A DNA stretch of 64,000 nt from Psychroserpens jangbogonensis (GCF_000797465.1 NZ_JSWG01000007.1:1-64000); one strand, 5' to 3'. Positions 11,517 through 20,301 are shown, counted from the first letter of the stretch. The notes: generated by a model not told the origin, from the letters alone. A program made the numbers and translations.

Positions 11517-11524
11517 TACTTTTG
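11517..11524 (+). promoter_or_regulatory. Candidate -7 box upstream of the 7TM-HD gene
   Basis: TACTTTTG matches TAnnTTTG exactly and would give a leader of about 60 bases to the ATG at 11590. The -33 element is weak. Confidence 0.4.
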
Positions 11525-11589
11525 AATGAATACAAACTAAGACAAATATTCATTGACTTAAAGGTATTTGTAACTCCTTAATACACAAG

Positions 11590-13632
11590 ATGGAAGATTT
11601 AATAAATAAATGGTATAAAAATCATTCACTTTTATATAAAGTGCTTTTGTTTTTGAGTACTACCTTTTTAATTGTGTACCTATTTCCTAAAAGCGGAAAA
11701 TTTAAATATAATTTTGATAAAGGAAAGCCTTGGCAGTCGGAAAACTTATATGCTCCATTTGATTTTGCAATCAAAAAGTCTTTAGATGAAATTGAGATTG
11801 AAGAGACGGAAATTAAAGAAGCTAGTTCAATATATTTTGATATTAATACTAAATTAAAATCTGAAGTTTTTGATACATACAATATCAAATTTGAAGATAA
11901 ATTTTCTGATACAATACCTAATAAAAAAGTACTATATGATGTAGGGAAGTCTGCAATTGAGAATTTATATATTTTTGGAGTACTTGACGAGAATTATAAG
12001 TATTCTGAAGATAAAAATATAATTTTAGTAGAGGATCAAAAACAGATTGCTAAAGGAACTTTTGGACAGTTGACTGAGATTGGAGAGTTCAGGAAAATCC
12101 TAGAAGATGCTTTAGTTTATAACGATTTGTCCTCTTATGAAACGACCTTTATATCTTTGTTTTTTGATATCGTTTCTTCTAATGTTTCTCTTAATTCATC
12201 ACTTACAGAAAATTCACTCCTTGAAGAATTAAATAGTATTTCCAGAGTGAGGGGAAGTATTGAAAAAGAGACTTTGATAATTTCTAAAGGAGAAATTGTT
12301 GAAGGAAATAAATTTGATATTTTAAAATCGTTGGAAGCCGAGTATGAGTCTCAAGTTTGGAATGAATCAAATTATAATTTAGTCATTTTCGCATACGCTT
12401 TATTAGTTGCTTTGGCACTCTTAATGCTCTTGCTTTTTTTAAGAAAGTATAGGATTGATGTCTTTTTAGATAATACTAAGGTCACTTTTATTTTCTTCAA
12501 TATTTTGTTGATGATTCTATTGACAACCTTGATTATAAACTACAACTCTGCGCAAGTATATGTTATTCCGTTATGTATTCTACCATTAGTATTAAAAGCT
12601 TTTTTTGATGCGCGATTAGGATTGTTTGCACACGTACTAACAGTACTATTATTGGGCTTTATTGTTCCTAATAGTTACGAATATATGTTTCTTCAAATTA
12701 TAGCAGGTATAGTAACGATATTAACTGTTTCAGAATTATATAAACGTGCTAATCTATTTATATCTGTAGGTCAAATTACATTGATTTATATAATAGCATA
12801 TTTTGCATTTTTTGTTATACACGAAGGGAATATAACAAACCTGAAATTGGAAACTTTCGGGCTTTTTATTTTATGTGGTTTAGCAACATTGTTTGTCCAA
12901 CCGTTAATATACATTTATGAGAAGTTATTTGGTTTGGTGTCTGATGTATCTCTTTTAGAACTTTCAGATACAAATACTAAGTTATTAAAAGAACTTTCGA
13001 ATAAAGCACCTGGTACGTTTCACCATTCATTAAATGTAGCAAATTTAGCAGAAGCCTCTGCCAATGAAATTGGAGCAAATGCCATGTTGGTTAGAGTAGG
13101 AGCTTTATATCACGATATTGGTAAAATGAAATCACCTACTTATTTTACAGAAAATCAGGCGACCGGAATTAATCCTCATGATGAACTTTCTTCTCGAGAA
13201 AGTGCAAAGATTATTATTGATCATGTTATAGATGGAATAGAAATTGCCAAGAAAAATAATTTACCAGATCGGGTTATTGATTTTATTAGAACACATCATG
13301 GTACAAGTATGGTATATTACTTTTATATGAAAGAGAAGGAGCTAGATAGCACGATTTCTGATAGTGATTTTAGATATCCAGGACCAAAGCCATATAGTAA
13401 AGAAACCGCGATTTTAATGATGTGCGATAGTGTTGAAGCTGCATCTAAAAGTCTAAAGGAACCTTCTTCTACTAAAATAGATAAGTTTGTAGAATCAATA
13501 ATTGCAAAACAAATGGATGATGGGCAGTTTTTGAATGCAAATATTACGTTTAAAGAGATACAATCTATCAAGAAAGTCCTTAAAACTAAGCTAGCCAACA
13601 TCTTCCATTTGAGGATCGAATACCCAGAATAA
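11590..13632 (+). CDS. PgpH-type 7TM-HD protein, putative cyclic-di-AMP phosphodiesterase
   Basis: 680 residues from ATG 11590. One N-terminal membrane segment (~16-31) precedes a ~230-residue extracytoplasmic domain (7TMR-HDED type), then about seven membrane segments (~260-450), then a cytoplasmic HD domain with HHSLNVANLAE, LYHDIGKMKSP (His-Asp near 507) and THHGTSMVYYFY. Characterised PgpH homologues hydrolyse the second messenger c-di-AMP to pApA; that activity is inferred from family membership. The metal-binding HD residues are intact. It stands alone, directly upstream of the tRNA cluster. Confidence 0.9.
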   Translation: MEDLINKWYKNHSLLYKVLLFLSTTFLIVYLFPKSGKFKYNFDKGKPWQSENLYAPFDFAIKKSLDEIEIEETEIKEASSIYFDINTKLKSEVFDTYNIKFEDKFSDTIPNKKVLYDVGKSAIENLYIFGVLDENYKYSEDKNIILVEDQKQIAKGTFGQLTEIGEFRKILEDALVYNDLSSYETTFISLFFDIVSSNVSLNSSLTENSLLEELNSISRVRGSIEKETLIISKGEIVEGNKFDILKSLEAEYESQVWNESNYNLVIFAYALLVALALLMLLLFLRKYRIDVFLDNTKVTFIFFNILLMILLTTLIINYNSAQVYVIPLCILPLVLKAFFDARLGLFAHVLTVLLLGFIVPNSYEYMFLQIIAGIVTILTVSELYKRANLFISVGQITLIYIIAYFAFFVIHEGNITNLKLETFGLFILCGLATLFVQPLIYIYEKLFGLVSDVSLLELSDTNTKLLKELSNKAPGTFHHSLNVANLAEASANEIGANAMLVRVGALYHDIGKMKSPTYFTENQATGINPHDELSSRESAKIIIDHVIDGIEIAKKNNLPDRVIDFIRTHHGTSMVYYFYMKEKELDSTISDSDFRYPGPKPYSKETAILMMCDSVEAASKSLKEPSSTKIDKFVESIIAKQMDDGQFLNANITFKEIQSIKKVLKTKLANIFHLRIEYPE

Positions 13633-13658
13633 TTTTTTAAAAAAAGTTAAAAAAATAG

Positions 13659-13689
13659 TTGCGTTCTTTGTAATGATAAGTTACATTTG
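13659..13689 (+). promoter_or_regulatory. Promoter of the tRNA cluster
   Basis: TTG (13659-13661), 20 bases, then TACATTTG (13682-13689): both elements of the Bacteroidota housekeeping promoter at consensus spacing. The predicted start is ~28 bases before the tRNA-Ser gene. It is the best promoter in the window. Confidence 0.75.
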
Positions 13690-13723
13690 CATCCGCAATT
13701 TATTGCAAAGTTCATATACAAAA

Positions 13724-13812
13724 GGAGAGGTGCCTGAGTGGCCGAAAGGAGCGGTTTGCTAAATCGTCGTACCTAGAAATAGGTACCCAGGGTTCGAATC
13801 CCTGTCTCTCCG
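13724..13812 (+). tRNA. tRNA-Ser (anticodon GCU)
   Basis: 89 nt. Acceptor GGAGAGG/TCTCTCC (one G-U pair), anticodon loop TTGCTAA, long variable arm (GTACCTAGAAATAGGTAC) typical of tRNA-Ser, and T arm CAGGG-TTCGAAT-CCCTG. Discriminator G; the CCA end is not encoded. Confidence 0.97.
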
Positions 13813-13850
13813 CAAATTTCATTAGAAATTTATTAACTAGATAACCAATT

Positions 13851-13925
13851 CGGAGTGTAGCGTAGCCCGGTTATCGCGCCGCGTTTGGGACGCGGAGGTC
13901 GCAGGTTCGAATCCTGCCACTCCGA
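13851..13925 (+). tRNA. tRNA-Pro (anticodon UGG)
   Basis: 75 nt. Acceptor CGGAGTG/CACTCCG, anticodon stem CCGCG/CGCGG with loop TTTGGGA, and T loop TTCGAAT. CCA is not encoded. It lies 38 bases after tRNA-Ser with no terminator between. Confidence 0.97.
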
Positions 13926-13978
13926 CTAATTATTTTACAATACTCAAGATAATTTATTATTTTGATTTTAAGAGTTAC

Positions 13979-14052
13979 GGGCTCGTAGCTCAGCTGGATA
14001 GAGCACCTCCCTTCTAAGGAGGCGGTCACAGGTTCGAATCCTGTCGGGCTCA
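13979..14052 (+). tRNA. tRNA-Arg (anticodon UCU)
   Basis: 74 nt. Acceptor GGGCTCG/CGGGCTC with two G-U pairs, anticodon stem CCTCC/GGAGG with loop CTTCTAA, and T arm ACAGG-TTCGAAT-CCTGT. CCA is not encoded. It is the last gene of the three-tRNA transcript. Confidence 0.97.
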
Positions 14053-14053
14053 C

Positions 14054-14086
14054 AAAAAGACTTAACAGAAATGTTAGGTCTTTTTT
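14054..14086 (+). terminator. Terminator of the tRNA cluster
   Basis: AAAAAGAC-T-TAACA / TGTTA-G-GTCTTTTTT around a GAAA loop. One G-U wobble, then a T run. It starts directly after tRNA-Arg. Confidence 0.88.
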
Positions 14087-14094
14087 GTTTTTAG

Positions 14095-14170
14095 TCGAAT
14101 TATACATGCATTTCGTCGATAATTGAATTGAAAACATGCATTTCGTCGAAAAAATGAAACATTTAATCGA
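14095..14170 (+). promoter_or_regulatory. Phased direct-repeat array, candidate activator site
   Basis: Two exact 16-base copies of ACATGCATTTCGTCGA (14104-14119, 14134-14149) are flanked by degenerate copies ending in TCGA at 14098 and 14170. The four TCGA ends are separated by 21, 30 and 21 bases, close to two, three and two helical turns. The array lies just upstream of a -7 box and the lipoprotein gene. The same 13-base core occurs upstream of the adhesin gene that starts at 55382. Family of the binding protein: unknown; LytTR-type regulators, which bind spaced direct repeats, are one guess. Confidence 0.55.
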
Positions 14171-14201
14171 TAAAATAATGTGTTATTGATTTTATTTAAA
14201 C

Positions 14202-14209
14202 TACATTTG
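14202..14209 (+). promoter_or_regulatory. -7 box of the lipoprotein gene
   Basis: TACATTTG, an exact TAnnTTTG match 30 bases before the ATG at 14239. No -33 TTG at normal distance, which would fit a promoter that needs the upstream array and its activator. Confidence 0.5.
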
Positions 14210-14238
14210 TACTATAATTTTCATTAAACCCCAAACCA

Positions 14239-14664
14239 ATGAAAAACCTACTTAAAGCAATTGCTTGCGCAATTGTTATTCTTACATGTGCTAATTGTTC
14301 TGTTGAATCAACAGATACAATTCAAGAAGATTCTTTAATTACTCAAGAAGAAACAACCGATGTTGAAGTACCAGATGTTCTCTGTACTAGTCAAGATCCT
14401 CAGGCTATATTAACTAATAATAGTTTATTGCCTGCTGATTTTGAAGTATTTGATCAGTTTGGACTTTTAATGACACATTCTTATGGAGTTGCAATTGGTG
14501 ATAGCTCACCAGTATTGACATTTCCTGATGGTGTAACAACATTTATTGTTAGCACTTCAGCTTCTAGTAAAGAGATAAAAATTGATATGGGAAATTGTAT
14601 GGTTTATGAAGTTGCAATTGATGAATTCAATCATTTAGACACAGACGTGCCTACTCAACTTTAG
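14239..14664 (+). CDS. Small predicted lipoprotein of unknown function
   Basis: 141 residues from ATG 14239. A hydrophobic N terminus (MKNLLKAIACAIVILTCANC) ends at Cys20, a plausible lipidation site; Cys17 is the alternative. An acidic, Thr/Glu-rich stretch after it resembles the lipoprotein export signal of surface lipoproteins in this phylum. No domain is recognised in the remainder, which looks like beta structure (VLTFPDGVTTFIVSTS). It has its own -7 box and the phased motif array upstream. Its 3' end overlaps the convergent methyltransferase gene by 14 bases. Confidence 0.7.
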   Translation: MKNLLKAIACAIVILTCANCSVESTDTIQEDSLITQEETTDVEVPDVLCTSQDPQAILTNNSLLPADFEVFDQFGLLMTHSYGVAIGDSSPVLTFPDGVTTFIVSTSASSKEIKIDMGNCMVYEVAIDEFNHLDTDVPTQL

Positions 14665-15832
14665 AACAGAATAAAACTATTTTTTCGTTTAAAAGATTTG
14701 TGGTAAAGAAAAGGTAACTGTTACCTCCTTCTTTAATACCAAGCTTTTTTCGAATATACTGAACCGTTTCAGGAAAATTTCTAGTAGTAATATTTGCCTT
14801 AGTAGACAACTCTTTTTTAAGGAGTTGTTTATTATAGGGCATTATTTTATTTATTTTAAACCGTCTTCCCGGAAACAAAATTAGATCTTCAGAAGTATAG
14901 AGATGGCTATTACTATGCAATTTATGAATTCCTAATTTTGATGACATAAGTTTAAAAGCTCCAGATTTATAAATAGCAACGTTTGGTTCATATAAAAATG
15001 AAAGCGGTTGGCTATACGTTGGTTTAGTAATTTGTTCTTCACCTAAATCATAACTAAATTTTTCTTGTTTGTCATTAACTATGTCTACTGCACAAACTTT
15101 GATATTATCACAATATTCTTTTTTTAGAATCCATAATAATTCTTTGACTTCATTTTTTACTGAGACAATATGAATGGATTCAACATGTTTTAATTCGTTT
15201 AGTCCAATTGAAATATCTAAAAGAGGAGATGTTTTTATCATGATCTGCTCTGTTTTTGAAAAGAGAAAATCTAGATTCTTAGGTACATTTGGTAAACAAT
15301 CTTCAAGAAAAAAAACTTTACCCTTTTGGTCATGTCTTCTTGATGGATCAATATATATCCAATCGAAACTCTCATCATTACTTTTAATAAAGTCAATACC
15401 ATCCGTTGGAACAAAATCTATATTATTAGTCTGTAATAATTTTGAATTATATGCTACAATCTGAGAGAGCTCTTTGTTTATTTCGCAATGAATGACCTTA
15501 GTAAATCGTTTGGAGAAGTAATGACAATCAATACCATATCCACCTGTGATATCAATAATTCGATTTCCAGAAATTAATTCAGACTTATATTTAGCAGTAA
15601 TTTCTGAAGACGTTTGCTCTATATTAAGCTTGTTAGGAAAATAAATACTCTCAGTGCCAAACCATGTTGGCAATTTGTTTTTGCTCTTTCGTTTGGCTTC
15701 AATTTGCTCAACAATAGCTTTTGTATTAACATTATGAATTTGTTTTCCTTTTAATAATAGCTTTGTGACCTCTTCATTGAGATGGGAATTAATATACGAT
15801 TGAACCTCAGTATGTAGAATGTCTTGATTCAA
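14651..15832 (-). CDS. Class I SAM-dependent methyltransferase, PG_1098/THUMP-like family
   Basis: 393 residues. The start is a TTG at 15830-15832 (LNQDILHTEVQ read as Met): no ATG occurs near the N terminus, and the frame upstream runs into the preceding gene, whose stop is only 5 bases away, so translational coupling is likely. SAM-binding motif I is IIDITGGYGIDCHYFSK, followed by VIHCEINKEL and the acidic motif FDWIYIDPSRR, whose DPxRR form is typical of this Bacteroidota family. The N- and C-terminal parts (ending LFFTTNLLNEKIVLFC) resemble the ferredoxin-like/THUMP-like domains of RNA methylases. The substrate, probably RNA, is not established. Confidence 0.82.
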   Translation of the reverse strand: MNQDILHTEVQSYINSHLNEEVTKLLLKGKQIHNVNTKAIVEQIEAKRKSKNKLPTWFGTESIYFPNKLNIEQTSSEITAKYKSELISGNRIIDITGGYGIDCHYFSKRFTKVIHCEINKELSQIVAYNSKLLQTNNIDFVPTDGIDFIKSNDESFDWIYIDPSRRHDQKGKVFFLEDCLPNVPKNLDFLFSKTEQIMIKTSPLLDISIGLNELKHVESIHIVSVKNEVKELLWILKKEYCDNIKVCAVDIVNDKQEKFSYDLGEEQITKPTYSQPLSFLYEPNVAIYKSGAFKLMSSKLGIHKLHSNSHLYTSEDLILFPGRRFKINKIMPYNKQLLKKELSTKANITTRNFPETVQYIRKKLGIKEGGNSYLFFTTNLLNEKIVLFCSKVE

Positions 15833-15837
15833 TTGGA

Positions 15838-16926
15838 TTAGAGATCTTTTGTTAGTTTTTGTACTACTTTGTTTTCTGAAAGAAACTCTTTTAAAATCAC
15901 TTTTATAGCAGTGTAAGTTGGTATTGCTACTATCATTCCTACTATTCCAAATAGCAGTCCCGCGATTATGATTACTAAAAATATTTCAAGAGGATGAGAC
16001 TTCACACTCTTTGAAAAAATAAATGGCTGACTGAAAAAATTATCTACTAATTGAGCAATTACAAAGCCAATCATTACATATGTAGTTTTTGGTAGAATTA
16101 CGGCACTGAAGCTCTCCCCTAAGTTGCTTGACATGGTTAATACAATCATCAAGACACCACTAACTAATGGTCCAACATAAGGAATAAGGTTTAGTAATGC
16201 GCATAAAAAAGCAATCACTATGGCGTTATCAATTCCAAAAAGCAGTAATACAATTGTATAAATAACAAAGAGTATAAGAATTTGAAATATCAAGCCTACA
16301 AAGTATCTTGATAGCAAATCTTTGATTTTTTCAGATGAGTTTTTCCAACGAGATTCTTTAGAGTCTGGAATAAACGTAATAAGTCCACTTTCAAAAAGAC
16401 GACTATCTTTTAAGAAGAAAAATGAAATGAATAAAACCGAAAACAAACCAATAAGTGAGCTTCCTAATCCTCCAATAAACGAGTTTAAAAAATCAGGTAA
16501 TATTGAATAATCTAATTTCGAAAGCATACCTGAGTCTTTTATGGATTGCTCGACATCGACTTTGGTCAACCCAAAATGAGTTGTGATTTCTGAGTAAAGA
16601 TTTTCAGCGTTTAGTTGTAATTCATCAATATCTAGGAGTGATAAGTTTTGACCTTGCTCTACTACTAATGGAATAAACATTCTAATAAGTCCGAGTAATA
16701 GACCGATAAATAAAACCATAGTCACAATTACGGCAATCGTATTATTGAACTTTAGTTTACGTCTTAAAAACAGTACAATAGGTCTTCCAATAAGAGAAAT
16801 CACTGCTGCAATGGCAATGTATACGATTACAGATTGAATTTTATATAAAAAGAATAGTATGAGGCAAACACCTATTAAAATAGCGAATGCTCTTAATATG
16901 CCGTTTGCAATGATTTTTGAATCCAT
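15838..16926 (-). CDS. AI-2E family (PerM-type) membrane permease
   Basis: 362 residues from ATG 16926. About eight membrane segments, with a central soluble loop (~90-140). The family block SHPLEIFLVIIIAGLLFGIV and the following GMIVAIPTYTAIKVILKEF are present. Members are annotated as autoinducer-2 exporters or Na+/H+ antiporters, but the transported molecule cannot be read from sequence. It is followed after 5 bases by the methyltransferase gene. A near -7 sequence (TATCTTTA) sits only 4 bases before the ATG. Confidence 0.88.
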   Translation of the reverse strand: MDSKIIANGILRAFAILIGVCLILFFLYKIQSVIVYIAIAAVISLIGRPIVLFLRRKLKFNNTIAVIVTMVLFIGLLLGLIRMFIPLVVEQGQNLSLLDIDELQLNAENLYSEITTHFGLTKVDVEQSIKDSGMLSKLDYSILPDFLNSFIGGLGSSLIGLFSVLFISFFFLKDSRLFESGLITFIPDSKESRWKNSSEKIKDLLSRYFVGLIFQILILFVIYTIVLLLFGIDNAIVIAFLCALLNLIPYVGPLVSGVLMIVLTMSSNLGESFSAVILPKTTYVMIGFVIAQLVDNFFSQPFIFSKSVKSHPLEIFLVIIIAGLLFGIVGMIVAIPTYTAIKVILKEFLSENKVVQKLTKDL

Positions 16927-16946
16927 AGTCTAAAGATATAAAACTG

Positions 16947-17450
16947 TTATAAGAATTGCTTGGTAATTTCGTATAAAGCCACTGAAGTTGCTTGAACAAC
17001 ATTCATACTACTATTTTGACCAAACATTTCTACATGAAGGGTACTATCTGATAAACTCAATATCGCTTCTGAAACCCCAAATTTCTCATCACCAATAATA
17101 AGAGCAATAGGTTGTTCATTGGAAAACTGATATATGTGTAAGGCTTTGCTAGTGTCAGTTATTTCTAGTACAATGATTTGATAGCCTTTATTCTTAAGTT
17201 GAGTTACAACTTCAAGAGCAGTGTCGAAAACCTCAAAACTTACAGATTTTTCAGTTGCTCTAGATGTTTTATTCATTTTTCGTCCAAGCGGAATATGCTC
17301 ACCACACAACACTAGTTTTTCTATACCAAATGCATCAGCCGTTCTGAACAAACTACCTACATTAGGCGCATTCGTAACATTTTCACATACTAAAGTAATT
17401 GGAAATGTTCGTTTAGTAAACGATGTGGAGTAGTGGTCAAGTTGTTTCAT
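16947..17450 (-). CDS. TrmH/SpoU family RNA 2'-O-methyltransferase
   Basis: 167 residues from ATG 17450; a compact SPOUT domain without extra RNA-binding domains. Motif 1 NAPNVGSLFRTADAFGIEK (29-46), motif 2 IALIIGDEKFGVS (115-127) and motif 3 NSSMNVVQATSVALYE (146-161) form the knotted SAM site. The strictly conserved Asn and Arg of motif 1 and Glu of motif 2 are present. It probably methylates a ribose in tRNA or rRNA. It lies 20 bases upstream of the permease gene in the same direction. Confidence 0.9.
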   Translation of the reverse strand: MKQLDHYSTSFTKRTFPITLVCENVTNAPNVGSLFRTADAFGIEKLVLCGEHIPLGRKMNKTSRATEKSVSFEVFDTALEVVTQLKNKGYQIIVLEITDTSKALHIYQFSNEQPIALIIGDEKFGVSEAILSLSDSTLHVEMFGQNSSMNVVQATSVALYEITKQFL

Positions 17451-17458
17451 GAATATAC

Positions 17459-18118
17459 TTAGTTCTCAAACGCATATTTCACAATGTTAGCACCCATTTT
17501 AAGGGCTTTTTCTCTAACTCCAGGAGGATCGTTATGCACTTCAGGATCTTCCCAACCATCGCCTAAATCACTTTCAAAAGTAAATAGTAATACTAATCTA
17601 CTTTCATGAAATAGTCCAAAAGCTTGAGGTCGTTTGCCATCGTGTTCGTGAATTTTAGGTAATCCATTTGGAAAAGGATAGGCTGCACTGAAAATTTCGT
17701 GAGTTCCTGGTAATTCTATTAATTCTTGATTAGGAAACACTTTTTTCAATTCTTTCTTGATATAAGGTTCCATGCCATAATTATCATCAATATGAAGAAA
17801 ACCACCAGAGATTAAGTAATTACGAAGGTTTTCGGCATCTTCATCACTAAAAAAGACATTGCCATGACCTGTCATATGTAACATAGGAAACTGAAAAATA
17901 TCGACACTACCTACATCAACAGTTTCCGGCTTAGGATTCATTTTAGTGTTAATATTCGCATTACAATAACTAATTAAATTGGGTAACGCTGTAGGATTGC
18001 TATACCAATCACCTCCACCTTTATATTTAACAATGGCTAAATCTTGAGCTTTAGAACTCAAATTAATGAATCCTATAAAAATTATAGAAAGAAATAAAGT
18101 TTTAAAGAGTTTAGGCAT
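17459..18118 (-). CDS. DUF4159 domain-containing exported protein
   Basis: 219 residues from ATG 18118. A signal peptide (MPKLFKTLFLSIIFIGFINL) precedes a DUF4159 domain over the whole mature chain: LAIVKYKGGGDWYSNPTALP, MTGHGNVFFSDEDAENLRNY, GGFLHIDDNYGM and ELPGTHEIFSAAYPFPNG. The fold is ThuA/glutamine-amidotransferase-like; the catalytic role is unknown. The gene lies 8 bases upstream of the TrmH gene. An exact -7 box on the minus strand (TATTTTTG, 18123-18130) ends only 4 bases before the ATG, so a nearly leaderless transcript may start here. Confidence 0.88.
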   Translation of the reverse strand: MPKLFKTLFLSIIFIGFINLSSKAQDLAIVKYKGGGDWYSNPTALPNLISYCNANINTKMNPKPETVDVGSVDIFQFPMLHMTGHGNVFFSDEDAENLRNYLISGGFLHIDDNYGMEPYIKKELKKVFPNQELIELPGTHEIFSAAYPFPNGLPKIHEHDGKRPQAFGLFHESRLVLLFTFESDLGDGWEDPEVHNDPPGVREKALKMGANIVKYAFEN

Positions 18119-18163
18119 ATCTCAAAAATATAAAATAACAAGTACCAATACGTGCTTTTAACG

Positions 18164-19285
18164 TTAATTAAGGTTTTTTCTAAATGTTTTTCTGCGTCTG
18201 TATACAACTGGGTCAAAATGTTTCCAGATTTTCTGAATGGCCTCGTTATCTTCTAATTCAGGAGTTCTATAGCAGGTTTCCATTCCTAAATCTTTGAAAG
18301 TTTCGTAATATTCATTAAAAATAACAGCATGAACACCTTTGTTTTGATATTCAGGAAGGATACCAATGAGGTAAAAAATAATATCTTTATTATTCTTTTT
18401 TGCATCTAAAATATGCCTAAACCCAAAAGGGAATAATTTACCATTTGCCTTTTTTAGTGCATTCGAAAAACCTGGCATAACAATAGCAAAGCCAACTAGA
18501 TTGTCATCTTTGTCTACAACAAATTTGATGTAATCAGGATTTATAAAGCTTATAAATTTTTTCTTGAAGTATTCCTTTTGAATATCAGTAATTTTCACAA
18601 AAGAAGAAAGTGAAGCATAACTCGCATTAAATAAGTCAAACATCTTATCTACATAAGGCATGACTTCTTCCGTTTTCGTGAATTTTAAAGCTGTTAAACT
18701 GTAACGTCGTTTAATTAATTCTTGAGCTTTTGCGAAAAATTCTGGCTTAACATTTTCAAAAGGGAATGTGCTCTCAACGTATGTTTTCTCAGGTTGATAG
18801 CCTAAAGCTTCATAATGTTTTACATAATAAGGATGATTGTACCACGTAACCATAGGTGCAATAGCTTCAAATCCTTCAGTTATGACACCAACCTTATCTA
18901 AGTTTGAAAACCCAACAGGTCCTTCAGTATATTCTAAGTTATTTGCTTTACCGATGCTTTCAACTTCTTTTAGCAATGCTTTTGAAACTTCCAAATCATC
19001 AATAAAATCAAACCAACCAAAACGCATTTTCTTTTGGTTTTGCCCATCTACTTCAAGCCAATTAATAATTGCAGCTACGCGACCAACTAATGTATTGTCT
19101 TTGTAAGCAAGAAAAAATCGAGCATCAGCATCCTGAAAAATTGGATTCTTGTTTTTGTCAAAAGTTTGTAACTCTTGACTTATAATTGGAGGAACCCAAG
19201 GCTTTGAGTCTTTATAAAGTCCAAAAGGAAATTTGACAAATTTCTTTAGATCCTTCTTAGAATAGATTTCTTTTACTGTAATCAT
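18164..19285 (-). CDS. GNAT-like N-acyltransferase family protein
   Basis: 373 residues from ATG 19285, with no signal peptide. The N-terminal part (ARFFLAYKDNTLVGRVAAII) and the C-terminal part (IIFYLIGILPEYQNKGVHAV) each look like the acetyl-CoA-binding strand-loop-helix of GNAT folds. The Q-N-K-G in the second is a weak form of the Q/RxxGxG/A signature, so a tandem GNAT is likely. The block GPVGFSNLDKVGVITEGFE is characteristic of this Bacteroidota family. The acceptor substrate is unknown. It sits in a six-gene minus-strand run between the outer-membrane protein gene and the DUF4159 gene. Confidence 0.75.
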   Translation of the reverse strand: MITVKEIYSKKDLKKFVKFPFGLYKDSKPWVPPIISQELQTFDKNKNPIFQDADARFFLAYKDNTLVGRVAAIINWLEVDGQNQKKMRFGWFDFIDDLEVSKALLKEVESIGKANNLEYTEGPVGFSNLDKVGVITEGFEAIAPMVTWYNHPYYVKHYEALGYQPEKTYVESTFPFENVKPEFFAKAQELIKRRYSLTALKFTKTEEVMPYVDKMFDLFNASYASLSSFVKITDIQKEYFKKKFISFINPDYIKFVVDKDDNLVGFAIVMPGFSNALKKANGKLFPFGFRHILDAKKNNKDIIFYLIGILPEYQNKGVHAVIFNEYYETFKDLGMETCYRTPELEDNEAIQKIWKHFDPVVYRRRKTFRKNLN

Positions 19286-19297
19286 ATAATTTCAAGA

Positions 19298-20284
19298 TTA
19301 AAGACTTCCGTCATCATCAAAGTCAGCATTATCTTTTTTCTTTTTTTTGCCTTTTTTCTTTTTTGGTTTTCTCTTATCAGCATCTTCTCTTGAGTTTCCA
19401 TTGTCAATTTCCTTGTCTTTATGAAAATCAAGTCGGTAAGAAATCCCTAAATTAACGCTAAATACTGTAGGTGTGTCTTTAGTGTTTAATGTTACTGCTG
19501 TGTCCAGCTGAAAGTCTTTACTCCATAAATAAGCACCTCCAAAACGAAATAAATTATCAGCATAATATTCGCTGTCAATTCCTTGTGTTTCGGCAAAAAT
19601 AACCCATTGAGGATTGAAAGAGTGCGTTAGTGTAAGTATGTATTGGAATTCAGAGAAATCGGTTCCAATTCGATCTTTTATTAAATTCATAATAAATACC
19701 CAACCACCTGAAAAATTGTTTTGAGTAGCAATCATAACTTTAGGACTAAAGCCTTCTACGTCTGGAGGTAAATATGAATTATTCTTTGTGTCAAAATTTG
19801 CACCAGCATAAACGGCTACAGCTGGAATTAAAGAATTCCATTTAAACGTTCTGTTGGCATGATAACTATATAAGTTAGGTTTTTCTTCTTCTGCATTTTT
19901 ATAAGGATCGTATACGAGGTATTTTGCACCAATAGTGAAGTTTTTAAAATTAGAACGTTTATCTTCAAAAGCAATAAATCCTCTATTATCAGTTTTAGTA
20001 TCGTTTTGATAAATTCCTTCAATATTGATTTCTAACTCTTCAAAAAGCAGACCATAACGAGCAGCAAAATCAACTCCAAAACCAGATACTTCATACTTTA
20101 AAGGTGTATGTTCTTCTTTAATAATATAAGGTCCAACTTCTAATTGAGCAACATTTGTACCCACTGAAAAAGCGCTTCTAGAAACTCCAGGTCTATTGGA
20201 GTTTATAACTTCGGTGTATTGAGCAAAAATGGATTGGGTAGCAAAAACTAGGAGTAAGGTAAAGGATATTTTGATGAAATTCAT
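19298..20284 (-). CDS. Outer-membrane beta-barrel protein, MetA-pathway (phenol degradation)-like family
   Basis: 328 residues from ATG 20284. A signal peptide (MNFIKISFTLLLVFATQSIF) precedes amphipathic strands with aromatic girdles; INSNRPGVSRSAFSVGTNVA and the final FSVNLGISYRLDF resemble the 'transporter' barrel family annotated as MetA-pathway of phenol degradation. No phenol pathway genes are nearby, so the name should not be taken as function. The C terminus, after the barrel, is an unusual Lys-rich tail (~300-318) ending in Asp-rich DDDGSL. First gene of a six-gene minus-strand run. Confidence 0.75.
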   Translation of the reverse strand: MNFIKISFTLLLVFATQSIFAQYTEVINSNRPGVSRSAFSVGTNVAQLEVGPYIIKEEHTPLKYEVSGFGVDFAARYGLLFEELEINIEGIYQNDTKTDNRGFIAFEDKRSNFKNFTIGAKYLVYDPYKNAEEEKPNLYSYHANRTFKWNSLIPAVAVYAGANFDTKNNSYLPPDVEGFSPKVMIATQNNFSGGWVFIMNLIKDRIGTDFSEFQYILTLTHSFNPQWVIFAETQGIDSEYYADNLFRFGGAYLWSKDFQLDTAVTLNTKDTPTVFSVNLGISYRLDFHKDKEIDNGNSREDADKRKPKKKKGKKKKKDNADFDDDGSL

Positions 20285-20301
20285 AGGCTTTTGATTTAAT
20301 T

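Noticed and set aside
13871-14137. 88-codon minus-strand ORF across the tRNA genes
   Set aside because: Its product is the antisense translation of tRNA-Pro and tRNA-Arg (SGRIRTCDLRVPN-type peptide), a classic spurious annotation.
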